A DNA stretch of 44,500 nt from Deltaproteobacteria bacterium (GTDB lineage: Bacteria > Desulfobacterota > Dissulfuribacteria > Dissulfuribacterales > QOAL01). The notes beneath the pieces were generated by a model. The model searched no databases. It saw only the letters and a list, made by a program, of their open reading frames with translations, and was not told the origin of the DNA. Below, piece by piece: positions 24,723 through 33,403 of the stretch; within the stretch, counting starts at the first letter, position 1, and each line of letters opens with the position of its first letter. The position numbers and the translations under genes were made by a program. The DNA is taken from assembly GCA_015493475.1 (NCBI GenBank), contig WGDC01000040.1, positions 1-44,500 of the forward strand, in the 5' to 3' direction.

Positions 24723-26285
24723 CTAATTCCATTGCCATATCGGGCCTTCCACCTGTCCTCGCATGGGTTCGTTGTTTTCTCTGGCCGACGGTGTCTTGAC
24801 AATGCCCTCCGCCTCCACGGTATCCGTTCCCGCTCCGAGCCCCGGCTTTTTAGGGGATTCAACGGGCTCGGAAGGTGTTAAGGATATTACTCCAGTGTCT
24901 CTCTGTGTATTCACATGTCTTCGTAATGCCTCTATTTGGGATCCTGAGTCAAAGGCGTGAAGGTCACTGTCCCGCGTCTGCTGAGACACCGTGCCTAAGC
25001 CTGAACTTGAAATTTGTGCCGACGATGCCGTTTTGACAACGGCCTTTTCCTCTTTTTCCCAAGGCCAAAGTCTTGCAAGCCAGCTTCTTTCATGCCTTTT
25101 CTGAACCTTTATATTCTCTATCTTGCTAAGGGCCTGGTCAAGTGGGACTGGTTCCGGCAGCGTAAAGTGGACCTGGGGAGGATGGGGAATGGGAAGTCTG
25201 CTGCCCGGACTCAAGACAATAGGTTCCTTGTCCCGCCTTTCCTTCTCTATCCTGATGGCCTTCGCCTCCGAAACGGTCTTGTCCGGATTCTTCTTATTTT
25301 CACTTTTCCCAAAGGGCCAAAGCCGTGAATACCAGTTTCCCTTGCCTGATCCTTCCTTTGTGGTAACTGTTTCCCCCTTGGCCTTTCCTGTATTATTGCT
25401 TTTGACCGATGTTTCCGGAGCCTTTTTCTTCGGGGTATCCACAGCGTTTTCGTCCGTATCAGGGTCGTAAACGTCTGGTAAGGGGAAAAACGAGCTGTCG
25501 TCCTCTTCTTCCTTTTGTTTCACAGATGCAGACTTGTTTGCCTGATCATTGTCGAGCTCCTCCTGGGATGGGTTATTTTCCGACTCGTAGACGTCTGGAA
25601 AGGGCATATCGGAATCGTCATCCTCGTTAGCAACCGGATAGTTTCGGCGCGCAGCATGACGTCTCCCCTCTTCCTGCTCCCTTATTTCCCGTTCCTGGTC
25701 CTTTGCAAGCCTTTCCCTTATAAGAATATCAGGATGAAGCCTCGCCATTTGGAATTCGTCATCGGTTTTTATCTTTTTTGATCCTGGTCCGGAAAGTTTG
25801 GCAAAACTTGACACCGTATCAGCAACCAGTACCTCCCCGGCGTTCTTGATGGTATCAGCAATCTTTGCAGACAGAAGAGAGGTGTTCCTCGCCAGCATGC
25901 CAAGGGAGGATGCCCTAACATCCCAGTTTTTGATAAGTTTGCCGTTTTTGGGTGACCTCAGTCCAAAAGAGGCATCAAAACGGCCGTCCTTTTCAATCAC
26001 ATGCCCGGTAAGAACAAAGTCCGCAAGTTTGGTCACGTCTGATCGGGATTCCCCATTGTCCACCAGCACCGTATCGATGTCTTCAGAAGAAAGCCTTGTT
26101 AACAGCATCTCGCTCAATGCCTTGCCCACGTAGACCTGGGAAGGGGAATCACACTTTACAGGTTCAAGTACCACGAGGGGATTCTTGGGATTTTCAGCAA
26201 ACGCCGGAACACCCAAAAGCTGGAAAAGGAAAAGTGAAAGGAAAGCCACTACAATCAGATACGATTGACAATACTCTTTTGACAT
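24723..26285 (-). CDS. Secreted protein with FlgO/TolB-N-like domain and repeated segments
   Basis: A 520-residue protein with a signal peptide (hydrophobic residues about 9-27, cleavage after AFA near 30). Residues about 37-165 (LVVLEPVKCDSPSQVYVGKALSEMLL onward) resemble the small alpha/beta domain of FlgO and TolB N-termini: a strand, a helix with LSEMLLTRL, then FVLTGHVIEKDGRFDASFGL. The rest is charged and disordered and contains two internal duplications: FPDVY/LPDVYD near residues 229 and 268, and RLWPFGK/RLWPWEK near 320 and 403. It lies between the NtrC-type regulator and the AAA gene on the same strand. The function is unknown; the domain assignment is tentative. Confidence 0.6.
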   Translation of the reverse strand: MSKEYCQSYLIVVAFLSLFLFQLLGVPAFAENPKNPLVVLEPVKCDSPSQVYVGKALSEMLLTRLSSEDIDTVLVDNGESRSDVTKLADFVLTGHVIEKDGRFDASFGLRSPKNGKLIKNWDVRASSLGMLARNTSLLSAKIADTIKNAGEVLVADTVSSFAKLSGPGSKKIKTDDEFQMARLHPDILIRERLAKDQEREIREQEEGRRHAARRNYPVANEDDDSDMPFPDVYESENNPSQEELDNDQANKSASVKQKEEEDDSSFFPLPDVYDPDTDENAVDTPKKKAPETSVKSNNTGKAKGETVTTKEGSGKGNWYSRLWPFGKSENKKNPDKTVSEAKAIRIEKERRDKEPIVLSPGSRLPIPHPPQVHFTLPEPVPLDQALSKIENIKVQKRHERSWLARLWPWEKEEKAVVKTASSAQISSSGLGTVSQQTRDSDLHAFDSGSQIEALRRHVNTQRDTGVISLTPSEPVESPKKPGLGAGTDTVEAEGIVKTPSARENNEPMRGQVEGPIWQWN

Positions 26286-26291
26286 TTTTTG

Positions 26292-27698
26292 CTATGCTGC
26301 CTTCTTTGATTTTGGCATAAGCCCTAGTTTTTTCATCTTTTCTATTAGGGTGGTGCGGTTCATCTTGAGGAGTTTCGCGGCCCTGTTCTTGACTCCTCCA
26401 GTTCGTTCAAGGGCCAGCAGGATGAGCCTTTTTTCGAGCTCGGAGACCGCCTGGCTCAGGCTAAGACCATCTTCCGGAATTGCAATGTCCCCGGCGATGG
26501 CCCCGCCCGGGGATCCCACGGTTTTCTCTATGATCTGGTAAGGGAGATCATCCTTGGTAATCATCTTTCCATTTGCCAGGATTACCATTCTCTCCATAAT
26601 ATTTTCCAGTTCTCTTACGTTCCCAGGCCAGTCATAACGGGTCAGGATATCCAAGGTCTCGTCTGTAATTCCCTCTACACCTTTCTTTTTACCACTACAG
26701 TATTTTTTGAGGAAGTATTTTGATAAAAGAGGTATGTCGCTTCTCCTTTCCCTGAGTGGTGGTACGTGTATCGGAATGACGTTAAGCCTGTAGAAAAGGT
26801 CTTCTCTGAAACGGCCTTCCTTAACTGCGATTTCCAAGTCTTGATTGGTTGCTGATACCACCCTTATATCCACGGAAATGGTCTTGACCCCTCCAACGCG
26901 CTCAAATTTTCTCTCCTGAAGCACGCGGAGGAGTTTTACCTGAAGAGAAGGGCTCATTTCCCCTATCTCGTCAAGGAAGATAGTGCCCTTGTTTGCAAGC
27001 TCGAATCTGCCAATCCTCGTCTTGATTGCGTGGGTAAAGGCCCCCTTTTCATGGCCGAAAAGCTCGCTTTCAAGCAGTTCTTCAGGAATGGCCGCACAGT
27101 TAACGGGAATAAACGGGCCATCCTTTCTGTCGCTTGCGTAATGAATGGCATGGGCGATGAGTTCCTTTCCCGTACCGCTTTCTCCCGTTATGAGAACGGT
27201 GCTGTCCGTGTCCGCCACCTTCTCCACGAGACGAAATACATCCTGCATGGCCTTGCTGCTGCCTACGATGTTTTCAAAGCCGTACCTCGTTTTCAGTTCC
27301 TTTTTCAGGCTCTTGTTCTCACGTTTGAGATTCCTGAGCTCAAGCGCCTTGTCTATCAGAATCGTAACCTCGTCCGGCTTTATAGGTTTGCAAAGGTAGT
27401 CGTAAGCCCCTATTTTCAAGGCCTCTACGGCGCCCTGGATAGATCCGAATCCAGTAATGATTATGCAGATAGTTTCCGGGGAATGCTGGGAGACATGTCG
27501 CAGTACATCCATGCCCGTCTTCCTTGGCATACTAAGGTCAGTGAGCACTATATCAAAGAAGCGGTTATCAAGAATTTCTATAGCCTCTTGACCGTCACTC
27601 GCACTTTCAACGGAAAAACCCTTGGCCTTCAGCACCTCTGACATGGTAAAGCGTATGTCAGGAGAGTCGTCGACGACCAGTATACACTCATTCCTCAT
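26292..27698 (-). CDS. NtrC-family sigma-54-dependent response regulator
   Basis: A 468-residue regulator with a receiver domain (Asp near 52 in [10 protein letters not shown]), an AAA+ domain (about 135-375) with Walker [16 protein letters not shown] and Walker [12 protein letters not shown], and a Fis-type helix-turn-helix at the C-terminus ([22 protein letters not shown]). The sigma-54-contacting loop reads GAFTHA (about residues 216-221) rather than GAFTGA. AGGAGA lies 8 bases before the ATG. It is a plausible activator of the sigma-54 promoter before fliL (FlrC/FleQ-like role), but no kinase next to it is intact. It could instead serve the adjacent envelope genes. Confidence 0.9.
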   Translation of the reverse strand: MRNECILVVDDSPDIRFTMSEVLKAKGFSVESASDGQEAIEILDNRFFDIVLTDLSMPRKTGMDVLRHVSQHSPETICIIITGFGSIQGAVEALKIGAYDYLCKPIKPDEVTILIDKALELRNLKRENKSLKKELKTRYGFENIVGSSKAMQDVFRLVEKVADTDSTVLITGESGTGKELIAHAIHYASDRKDGPFIPVNCAAIPEELLESELFGHEKGAFTHAIKTRIGRFELANKGTIFLDEIGEMSPSLQVKLLRVLQERKFERVGGVKTISVDIRVVSATNQDLEIAVKEGRFREDLFYRLNVIPIHVPPLRERRSDIPLLSKYFLKKYCSGKKKGVEGITDETLDILTRYDWPGNVRELENIMERMVILANGKMITKDDLPYQIIEKTVGSPGGAIAGDIAIPEDGLSLSQAVSELEKRLILLALERTGGVKNRAAKLLKMNRTTLIEKMKKLGLMPKSKKAA

Positions 27699-27796
27699 CT
27701 GTCTGATTCTCCTTGTTCTCCTCTGCCTCTCAACCGTCCTACCTTAAAAAGGGCGGCCGACAAAAATACCCTGTTATCCCCATTGTTGGTAATTTC

Positions 27797-27825
27797 AGCT
27801 TAATAAACAGGCAGATAGGTGTCAA
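27797..27825 (-). promoter_or_regulatory. Candidate sigma-70 promoter upstream of the NtrC-type gene
   Basis: On the minus strand TTGACA (27820-27825) is followed after 17 bases by TAAGCT (27797-27802), a perfect -35 with a weak -10. It would give a leader of about 90 bases before the ATG at 27698. No other promoter-like sequence was obvious in the 257-base gap between 27698 and 27956. Confidence 0.35.
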
Positions 27826-27955
27826 ATCTTTTGTGCCATTTTTTTGACAGGAAGGAGTTGAGAAGGCCATTAAAACCGGCAGGGGAATAACTAATATGCG
27901 AATTATTTTATTAACACGAAAAAACACTGATAGACATCCGTGACCCCTTAGTACC

Positions 27956-28732
27956 TCAGGATATACTCCTGAGTCTGAGGGTCACGCCATCTTGGTTGAA
28001 ATGGATCTCGCATCCAGCCCGTTTCATGTTGGCCTTCGCAACGGCCATTGCCATTACCGTCGGCTCGAGAAACAAGGAGTCTCCGAATTTCTCCCATTGC
28101 CCGCCGTAGGCAATTGCTGAGACACTTTCCAGCCTTTCTATGGGAAAACGTACACCGCTCGGCCTGAAATGCAGGGAAACGGCCCGGTTGTCGGAAGGGT
28201 CAATGCCGATTACAAGGGCCGGCTCCTCAGCGTTCCTTAAAAGCTCGATTAGTCCGAAAACGACACTGTCAAGGCCATCCCGTACATACTGCTCATTTAT
28301 AATGAGCACCGGAGAGGTTCCAGGCGTGGAGAGGTCCACGTCCACCTTGTGTTTAAAAAAGAGATCGGATTTCCAGAACTCGATTGTTTCCTCCACGAGC
28401 TGTTTTACCATAACCGGACCTTGGTCATTTTCATGCTCCTCGTCATAGGCCCGTGAGCCCACGAGCTTTACAAGATGATTTATCTTTTCGACAATTTCTT
28501 CGAGCTGTCCAAGCCTGTTCAACGCCTGGCTGATACCGGCCTCCATCTCCATGTTGTCACATTTTAGGCTAGAAAGATGATTAAGGTCCATTGCCAAAAG
28601 CTCCATGTGCATGGAGAGCACCTGAAGAGGACTGTTCATGTTATGAACGATACCCTTAATATTTTTTCCAATCAGGCTGTCCCTGAAATACCTCAACCGG
28701 TTTGCAACAACCCTTTCCATATCAGAAGACAT
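27956..28732 (-). CDS. Degenerate histidine-kinase-like protein (possible phosphotransferase)
   Basis: A protein of 258 residues with a HisKA-like dimerisation helix containing GIVHNMNSPLQVLSMHMELL, the His near residue 29 within an H-box. A second helical stretch follows, then an ATPase-like C-terminal domain. That domain retains a faint N-box (GLIELLRNAEEPAL) but lacks the DxGxG and GxGLG glycine loops needed to bind ATP. It thus resembles Spo0B/ChpT-type histidine phosphotransferases more than a true kinase. No sensor domain or membrane segment is visible. The ATG at 28732 is chosen because CCAGGAGG lies 5 bases before it; an upstream extension to 28804 lacks such a site. It lies between three receiver-domain proteins. 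Confidence 0.65.
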   Translation of the reverse strand: MSSDMERVVANRLRYFRDSLIGKNIKGIVHNMNSPLQVLSMHMELLAMDLNHLSSLKCDNMEMEAGISQALNRLGQLEEIVEKINHLVKLVGSRAYDEEHENDQGPVMVKQLVEETIEFWKSDLFFKHKVDVDLSTPGTSPVLIINEQYVRDGLDSVVFGLIELLRNAEEPALVIGIDPSDNRAVSLHFRPSGVRFPIERLESVSAIAYGGQWEKFGDSLFLEPTVMAMAVAKANMKRAGCEIHFNQDGVTLRLRSIS

Positions 28733-28968
28733 AAAATACCTCCTGGCCAGCCCCCCGTTTCCCTTGCAGGCCGGTTGAACTGACTCTTGTGAAAATACCA
28801 ACAAGACACCAAAGACCTCTTTAACAGGTCAAATATATTGATTTTCTCGCTTTCTACAACACCTAAAGGAAAAAATCGACCATGCAGTCAAAACTATTGC
28901 AGTAATATCCTGTAAAAAATTAACATATTGGTTACGGGCATAACGGGGATGGACGAGGATGGCATGCG

Positions 28969-30549
28969 TTAACCGTCTTCATATTTACATAGCCTTTCCT
29001 CTATAAGGGAAGAAAATGCATCCACAACAAGCGGATCAAACTGGGTGCCGGAGTTTCTTATAATCTCCTTGCAGGCAAACTCGTCCGACTTGGCGTTGCG
29101 GTAAGGGCGTCTCGATGTTATGGCGTCATAGGTATCGGCAACCGCCAGTATTCTGCTAAGCTTCGGGATATCCTTCCCTTCGAGACCGTCTGGATAGCCC
29201 CTGCCGTCCCACCTTTCGTGGTGGTGCCTTATTATGGATGTCTCCGTCTGGAGCAGCCCGAGGAGGCCTACTATCTCTGCGCCAATAACAGGATGGGTCT
29301 TGATGATCTCGTATTCTTCGTCGGTGAGCCTGCCCGGCTTCATCAGTATCTGGTCCCTTATACCGATCTTGCCTATGTCGTGCAGGTGGCCTGCAAAAGT
29401 AAGGGATTCAATCTCTTCTTCGGTGCAATCCATTTTTTGAGCAATTTTCACGGCCCATTCGGTAACCCTTTCCGAGTGGAGCTTGGTGTAAGGATCCTTG
29501 GCCTCAAGGCTTCGGACAAGGGCCCTCAAGGTTGCATGAAGATTCATGAAGAGGCTGTCATAAAGAAGTATGTTTTCTACCGTAAGGCTTGCCCTTTCAG
29601 AAAGAATGTGGAGTAGAAACAGGTACTCTTGGGCTATCTCTGTTTCTATATCGGGACAAGACACCCCAAGGACACCAAGAATTTCTTCCCTGATCTTGAA
29701 AGGGACCATCATGTAACATCCAGCAGGATCTGTCCCTCCGTCAGGGTCAAAAGAATCTGCAATAGGATTTTTCCCGAGGACCGGTATCCCCTCTCTGACT
29801 ACCTTGATAACGGGGTGGTTAACCTTGTCAGCGGGCACCTCGGAAAGACCGGCGTCATGAGTGCCATGGGAAGCAACCATTATCAGGGAATTTCTTTCCT
29901 CTTCCTTTATCCATAGCATCGCAGCCGGGGCGTCCAGGAGGCTTGCGCCAAGATCAACGAGCGTATGGTACAGTTCGTTAGTGTTCTTGGTCTTGGCCAG
30001 GGTTTCATTGATGGAAAAGAGAATGCTCTGCTCCCGCATCTTCTTTTCAAGTTTCTTGTTCATTTGTTCGAGAAGCTTTTTTACCCTTACCTCCTCGGTA
30101 AGAAAGGCGTTTTCCAGGAGTATGCTTCTCTCCTTTATTAGTCTTTTTAGGGCCACCTGAAACTGGTCAAACTTGAAAGGCTTGGAAAGGAAATCGGAGG
30201 CACCGCTTCTCATGGCCTTTATAATCACGTCCATTGAAGGGTCACCTGTTATTACGGCGGCAACTATTGTTCTATCCTTAGCCTTGAGCCTCTTCACGAA
30301 CTCTATACCGTTCATTCTCGGCATGTTGATGTCAACGAGCACTACATCCAAATCCACCACCTGGTCAATAACGGTAAAGGCATCGTAGGCGTTAGGGGCC
30401 CTGAAGACCTCGTAGCACTTCTGAAATTTGAGAAACGACTCCAGCATGTCTATTATTTCTGGATCGTCATCTACTATGAGAACGCGCCAGTTCCTGTCTT
30501 CATCGTTTGGAGTAGCTACGGAGGTTTTGGAAACATTTGAAGGCTGCAT
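28969..30549 (-). CDS. REC-GAF-HD-GYP cyclic-di-GMP phosphodiesterase-type response regulator
   Basis: A 526-residue protein with an N-terminal receiver domain (phosphoacceptor Asp near 70 in VLVDINMPRM), a coiled linker, a GAF-like domain (about 185-335), and a C-terminal HD-GYP domain. In the last one the HD motif HLHDIGKIGIRDQIL (about 388-402) and the GYP motif HHHERWDGRGYPDGLEG (about 437-452) are intact, so c-di-GMP hydrolysis is expected. It begins 8 bases after the stop of the REC-SHOCT gene on the same strand. The GAF ligand cannot be told. Such regulators often lower c-di-GMP to favour motility. Confidence 0.9.
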   Translation of the reverse strand: MQPSNVSKTSVATPNDEDRNWRVLIVDDDPEIIDMLESFLKFQKCYEVFRAPNAYDAFTVIDQVVDLDVVLVDINMPRMNGIEFVKRLKAKDRTIVAAVITGDPSMDVIIKAMRSGASDFLSKPFKFDQFQVALKRLIKERSILLENAFLTEEVRVKKLLEQMNKKLEKKMREQSILFSINETLAKTKNTNELYHTLVDLGASLLDAPAAMLWIKEEERNSLIMVASHGTHDAGLSEVPADKVNHPVIKVVREGIPVLGKNPIADSFDPDGGTDPAGCYMMVPFKIREEILGVLGVSCPDIETEIAQEYLFLLHILSERASLTVENILLYDSLFMNLHATLRALVRSLEAKDPYTKLHSERVTEWAVKIAQKMDCTEEEIESLTFAGHLHDIGKIGIRDQILMKPGRLTDEEYEIIKTHPVIGAEIVGLLGLLQTETSIIRHHHERWDGRGYPDGLEGKDIPKLSRILAVADTYDAITSRRPYRNAKSDEFACKEIIRNSGTQFDPLVVDAFSSLIEERLCKYEDG

Positions 30550-30557
30550 GAGCTGGA

Positions 30558-31223
30558 TCAGATCTGGTCAAACAGCTTTTTTTTCAGTGTCAGGAATTCA
30601 TCCTCGGTAATAGTACCCTGGGCCTTCAGCCTGGCAAGGCGTTCGAGTTGTGTGAGTACCTCTTCCCTGTCAGGGCTGCCCTCGTGATGTTGGAGGATGA
30701 AGGGTGAAAACCATTCCGGGCCGAAAAGCGCCTTCTGGTTCACGCCGCTTCCAGTTGACTCGGGCTCGGCCTCCAGATCCTTCTTGTCAGGCTTGGAGCA
30801 TATTTTGACATATTCTATCAGTCTCTGATTTTCCCGTTGGAGCCTTATTTTCTCGCAGGCATTGTCCACGCTGATTTTAAGCTCTTCAAGGCGAAAAGGC
30901 TTTCTCAGGTAATCGTAGGCGCCCTCCTTCACAGCCTGAATGGCCGTCTCGAGAGAGGCGTAGCCGGTGATGATGATGACCATGATGCCTGGATGCAGTT
31001 TTTTTGCCTCGTGCAGGACTTCCATGCCATCTATTTCTGGCATCATGAGGTCGGTAATCAACAAGTCGTAATATTTCTCCCTCAGCTTTTCAAGGGCTTC
31101 CAGACCGTTTTGAACAAGGGTTATCTCCCTGTCTTCTTGATCAAGTAACTCGCTTAAAAGGTCGCCGATGTTCTTCTCATCCTCGGCTATAAGAATCCTA
31201 AGAGAGGTATGCTGGTCCGCCAT
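30558..31223 (-). CDS. Response regulator with receiver domain and C-terminal SHOCT domain
   Basis: A 221-residue protein. Residues about 8-125 form a receiver domain (AEDE at the acidic pocket, Asp near 57 in LLITDLMMPE, Thr/Ser at IIITGYA, Lys in YLRKPF). After a linker the last about 35 residues, LTQLERLARLKAQGTITEDEFLTLKKKLF, match the SHOCT consensus (short C-terminal domain, LeKLaeLkdaGvITeeEF). There is no DNA-binding domain. SHOCT domains usually promote oligomerisation or sit at the end of membrane proteins, so REC-SHOCT is an unusual output. Its upstream region is divergent with the DUF6178 gene. Confidence 0.88.
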   Translation of the reverse strand: MADQHTSLRILIAEDEKNIGDLLSELLDQEDREITLVQNGLEALEKLREKYYDLLITDLMMPEIDGMEVLHEAKKLHPGIMVIIITGYASLETAIQAVKEGAYDYLRKPFRLEELKISVDNACEKIRLQRENQRLIEYVKICSKPDKKDLEAEPESTGSGVNQKALFGPEWFSPFILQHHEGSPDREEVLTQLERLARLKAQGTITEDEFLTLKKKLFDQI

Positions 31224-31339
31224 TTTATAATGCCCACTTGTAGAAGCAATTAAGTATGATTAACGTTTGGAGCTGCAATAAAGATACCCAAAACTTTTAC
31301 TGTTCACAATTAGTTGATGTTTTTTTCTTTATCGGAGCT

Positions 31340-33055
31340 ATGACAAATAACTTGAAGTCGGTAAACAACAGGGAAAGAAAAACAGATATCGAGACCCGAA
31401 TCAATAGTCTTGATCTTTCTCGCCAGATTAATCTCGTACTGACAACCCCTTGGGAAAAACGTGTTGGGCTTATAACTGCATCCGAACAGGCGGGCAAGAT
31501 AGTTGAGAACATGCCTGTTGAGGAACTTTTTTGGACCATCAAGGCCACGGGCATAGAAGACTCTTCTGAGATTTTTTGCCTTGCCACGCCGGAGCAGCTT
31601 CAGTTCATTTTCGACCTTGACTGGTGGCAAAAGGACAGGCTTCGACCGGAAAAGATCGCAGCCTGGCTTCTTGTACTTTACGAGCTTGCGGAAAACGGCC
31701 TGAAAACCTGGCTCAAATGGATACTTGGCCGTGATCCCTGGCTTTTTCCTGCGGTTCTGCACGAATTCGTAACCGTGGTCAAAAGACCAGACGAAATGGA
31801 TATCCAGGAGGCAAGAGACCGGCTTCATCCCTTTACTCTTGATAACGACTATTTTATCGGCTTCAAAAAAAAGAAGCTATCGCCCCTTTTCATGAGGCTC
31901 GCCACCACTATGGTCGAGATTGATCCGGGCAAGTATAGAGACATTCTTGAGACCATGTTGTGGGAAACCCCGAGCCAGAATCTCGAGACCGCCTATAGAC
32001 TCCGCTGCGGACGCATAGGGGACTTCGGCCTACCTGACTATTACGAATCCCTTGATATTTACGTACCCCTTTCTATAGGTGACATGCATGTCATTAAACA
32101 AAGCGGTCCCCAGGCGAGTCTGCCACTCAACTACGAGCTCCCCGCCTTTGTCCCCACCCTTTACGTTTCAGGCTGTCCCGCCTTGGAAAGAGCCGTTTCC
32201 GTCCTTATGGGACAGCCGCTAATGGAAAGAATTGTACGGGAGACAACCGGTGTGGCCAACAAGATCCTTATGGCGGATATGGTTGACCTTGACGACCCGG
32301 AACAATTGGAGTTTGCAATAAGAAAGTCCTTCTCTATGATCAACCTTGGAATTGAAGGGCTTTCTATAAATATGATGAAATTACCTGAAGAGATACTTCA
32401 AACCCGCTATGTAGAGGAAATTGCCAGGTTCGCCGCCGGACTTTTGCTTCCCATGGGTGCCATGGCAAGAAGGATTAAGTCTGCAAAATACTTTGATATT
32501 ATCCCTCCCGGGCTAAAAGAGGCCGTTGAGGCATCTGTTCAGAGGCCGCCCGAGCTTTATAGCGAAAAGACCGGAACATCACGGCCGGTGCGGGACCTCT
32601 CCGACCTTAAAAGGATCCGTTCGCTTCTGGACCAGGCATCTTCATGGAGCAAGGTGGCTCCATTTCTAAATCCTTCCCCTGAAAGATGGGTCAAAGCGTT
32701 CCACTGGGAAAGAACCAACCTGCTTTCCTCTGAAGAATTGTCGGCAGACAGGGGCTTATTAACGGCTCTGATCAACCTGATGGTTAATGGAAGGTTCAAG
32801 ATCTCCCCCATAGACAGGGAAAAGTTACACAGCCTTTACCAAAGGCTGCAAGGATTGAACGAGGAACAGATAGACTCCCTATTGTTCGAGCTTCTCAGGT
32901 CTGTATGCCCTGAAAGAAAAAATGGGCTTAGTGAAAGTGAACTCGAAAAAGTAATAGTTCCCCGCCTCTCAGGAATATTCCGGGAGCTTCTTACTGAAAT
33001 AGGGCACTATACGATAGAACCCCGTTTTGTCAGGGATATCCTTGTCCGTATTTGA
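31340..33055 (+). CDS. DUF6178-family protein
   Basis: A protein of 571 residues, soluble, without signal peptide. The opening resembles DUF6178 proteins that I recall from Desulfobacterota (VEELFWTIKATGIEDSSEIFCLATPEQLQFIFDLDWW), a family of unknown function. ATG 31340 is preferred: GGAG lies just before it and it removes a 28-residue hydrophobic extension that begins at ATG 31256, where no ribosome site is visible. The GGAG-ATG spacing of two bases is short, so the start is uncertain. It is divergent from the REC-SHOCT gene (shared upstream region) and followed by the cobalamin riboswitch. Confidence 0.7.
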   Translation: MTNNLKSVNNRERKTDIETRINSLDLSRQINLVLTTPWEKRVGLITASEQAGKIVENMPVEELFWTIKATGIEDSSEIFCLATPEQLQFIFDLDWWQKDRLRPEKIAAWLLVLYELAENGLKTWLKWILGRDPWLFPAVLHEFVTVVKRPDEMDIQEARDRLHPFTLDNDYFIGFKKKKLSPLFMRLATTMVEIDPGKYRDILETMLWETPSQNLETAYRLRCGRIGDFGLPDYYESLDIYVPLSIGDMHVIKQSGPQASLPLNYELPAFVPTLYVSGCPALERAVSVLMGQPLMERIVRETTGVANKILMADMVDLDDPEQLEFAIRKSFSMINLGIEGLSINMMKLPEEILQTRYVEEIARFAAGLLLPMGAMARRIKSAKYFDIIPPGLKEAVEASVQRPPELYSEKTGTSRPVRDLSDLKRIRSLLDQASSWSKVAPFLNPSPERWVKAFHWERTNLLSSEELSADRGLLTALINLMVNGRFKISPIDREKLHSLYQRLQGLNEEQIDSLLFELLRSVCPERKNGLSESELEKVIVPRLSGIFRELLTEIGHYTIEPRFVRDILVRI

Positions 33056-33117
33056 GTTTTTTACCCTCGTGAATAAATAAGCGCGAAAACCTGGACATTG
33101 ACGCATCAGTCTTTATG

Positions 33118-33300
33118 TCTTAAATAGGGATAACGTCCTGTGCGCTGGGAATCTGGTGAAAATCCAGAACGGGCCCGCCACTGTATGTGGGGACGAACCC
33201 TGAAATATGCCACTTTAACGTTTTTTACGTTATGGGAAGGCTCAGGCATTAGGTCGATCCACGAGTCAGGATACCAGCGCCAGGAACGAGGTTTGCGTTG
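33118..33300 (+). promoter_or_regulatory. Cobalamin (AdoCbl) riboswitch
   Basis: The aptamer core has all the known sequence blocks in order: GGGAATCTGGTGAAAATCCAG near 33148-33168, CCCGCCACTGTATGTGGGG near 33174-33192, ATGCCACT with TATGGGAAGGC near 33207-33242, and GAGTCAGGATACC near 33263-33275 (B12-box). Binding of adenosylcobalamin is expected to shut off downstream expression through the terminator that follows. The exact ends are approximate. The rest of the 348-base gap is its expression platform. Confidence 0.95.
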
Positions 33301-33350
33301 CTGGCCAAGGCCCGGTAAGCAAGCAGCATAAGGATATTCGGGAAAAGGGC

Positions 33351-33390
33351 GCCCGGATCCTGTTTTTACGGGGTCCGGGCTTCTTATTTT
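33351..33390 (+). terminator. Intrinsic terminator of the cobalamin riboswitch
   Basis: A 10-bp hairpin, GCCCGGATCC (33351-33360) paired with GGGTCCGGGC (33371-33380) around the loop TGTTTTTACG, with one wobble pair, followed by TTCTTATTTT. It lies between the aptamer and the start at 33404, the expected place for transcription control. Confidence 0.85.
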
Positions 33391-33403
33391 GCAGGAGATT
33401 CGC

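Noticed and set aside
27763-27782. 16 of 18 bases match the I-SceI site (core GGGATAACAGGGTA read on the minus strand).
   Set aside because: No homing endonuclease, intron or intein is visible; the match is in a leader region and is most likely chance.
27817-27842. TGGCAC half-site resembling a -24 sigma-54 element upstream of the NtrC-type gene.
   Set aside because: No GC at the -12 position at correct spacing; a sigma-70-type -35 fits better.
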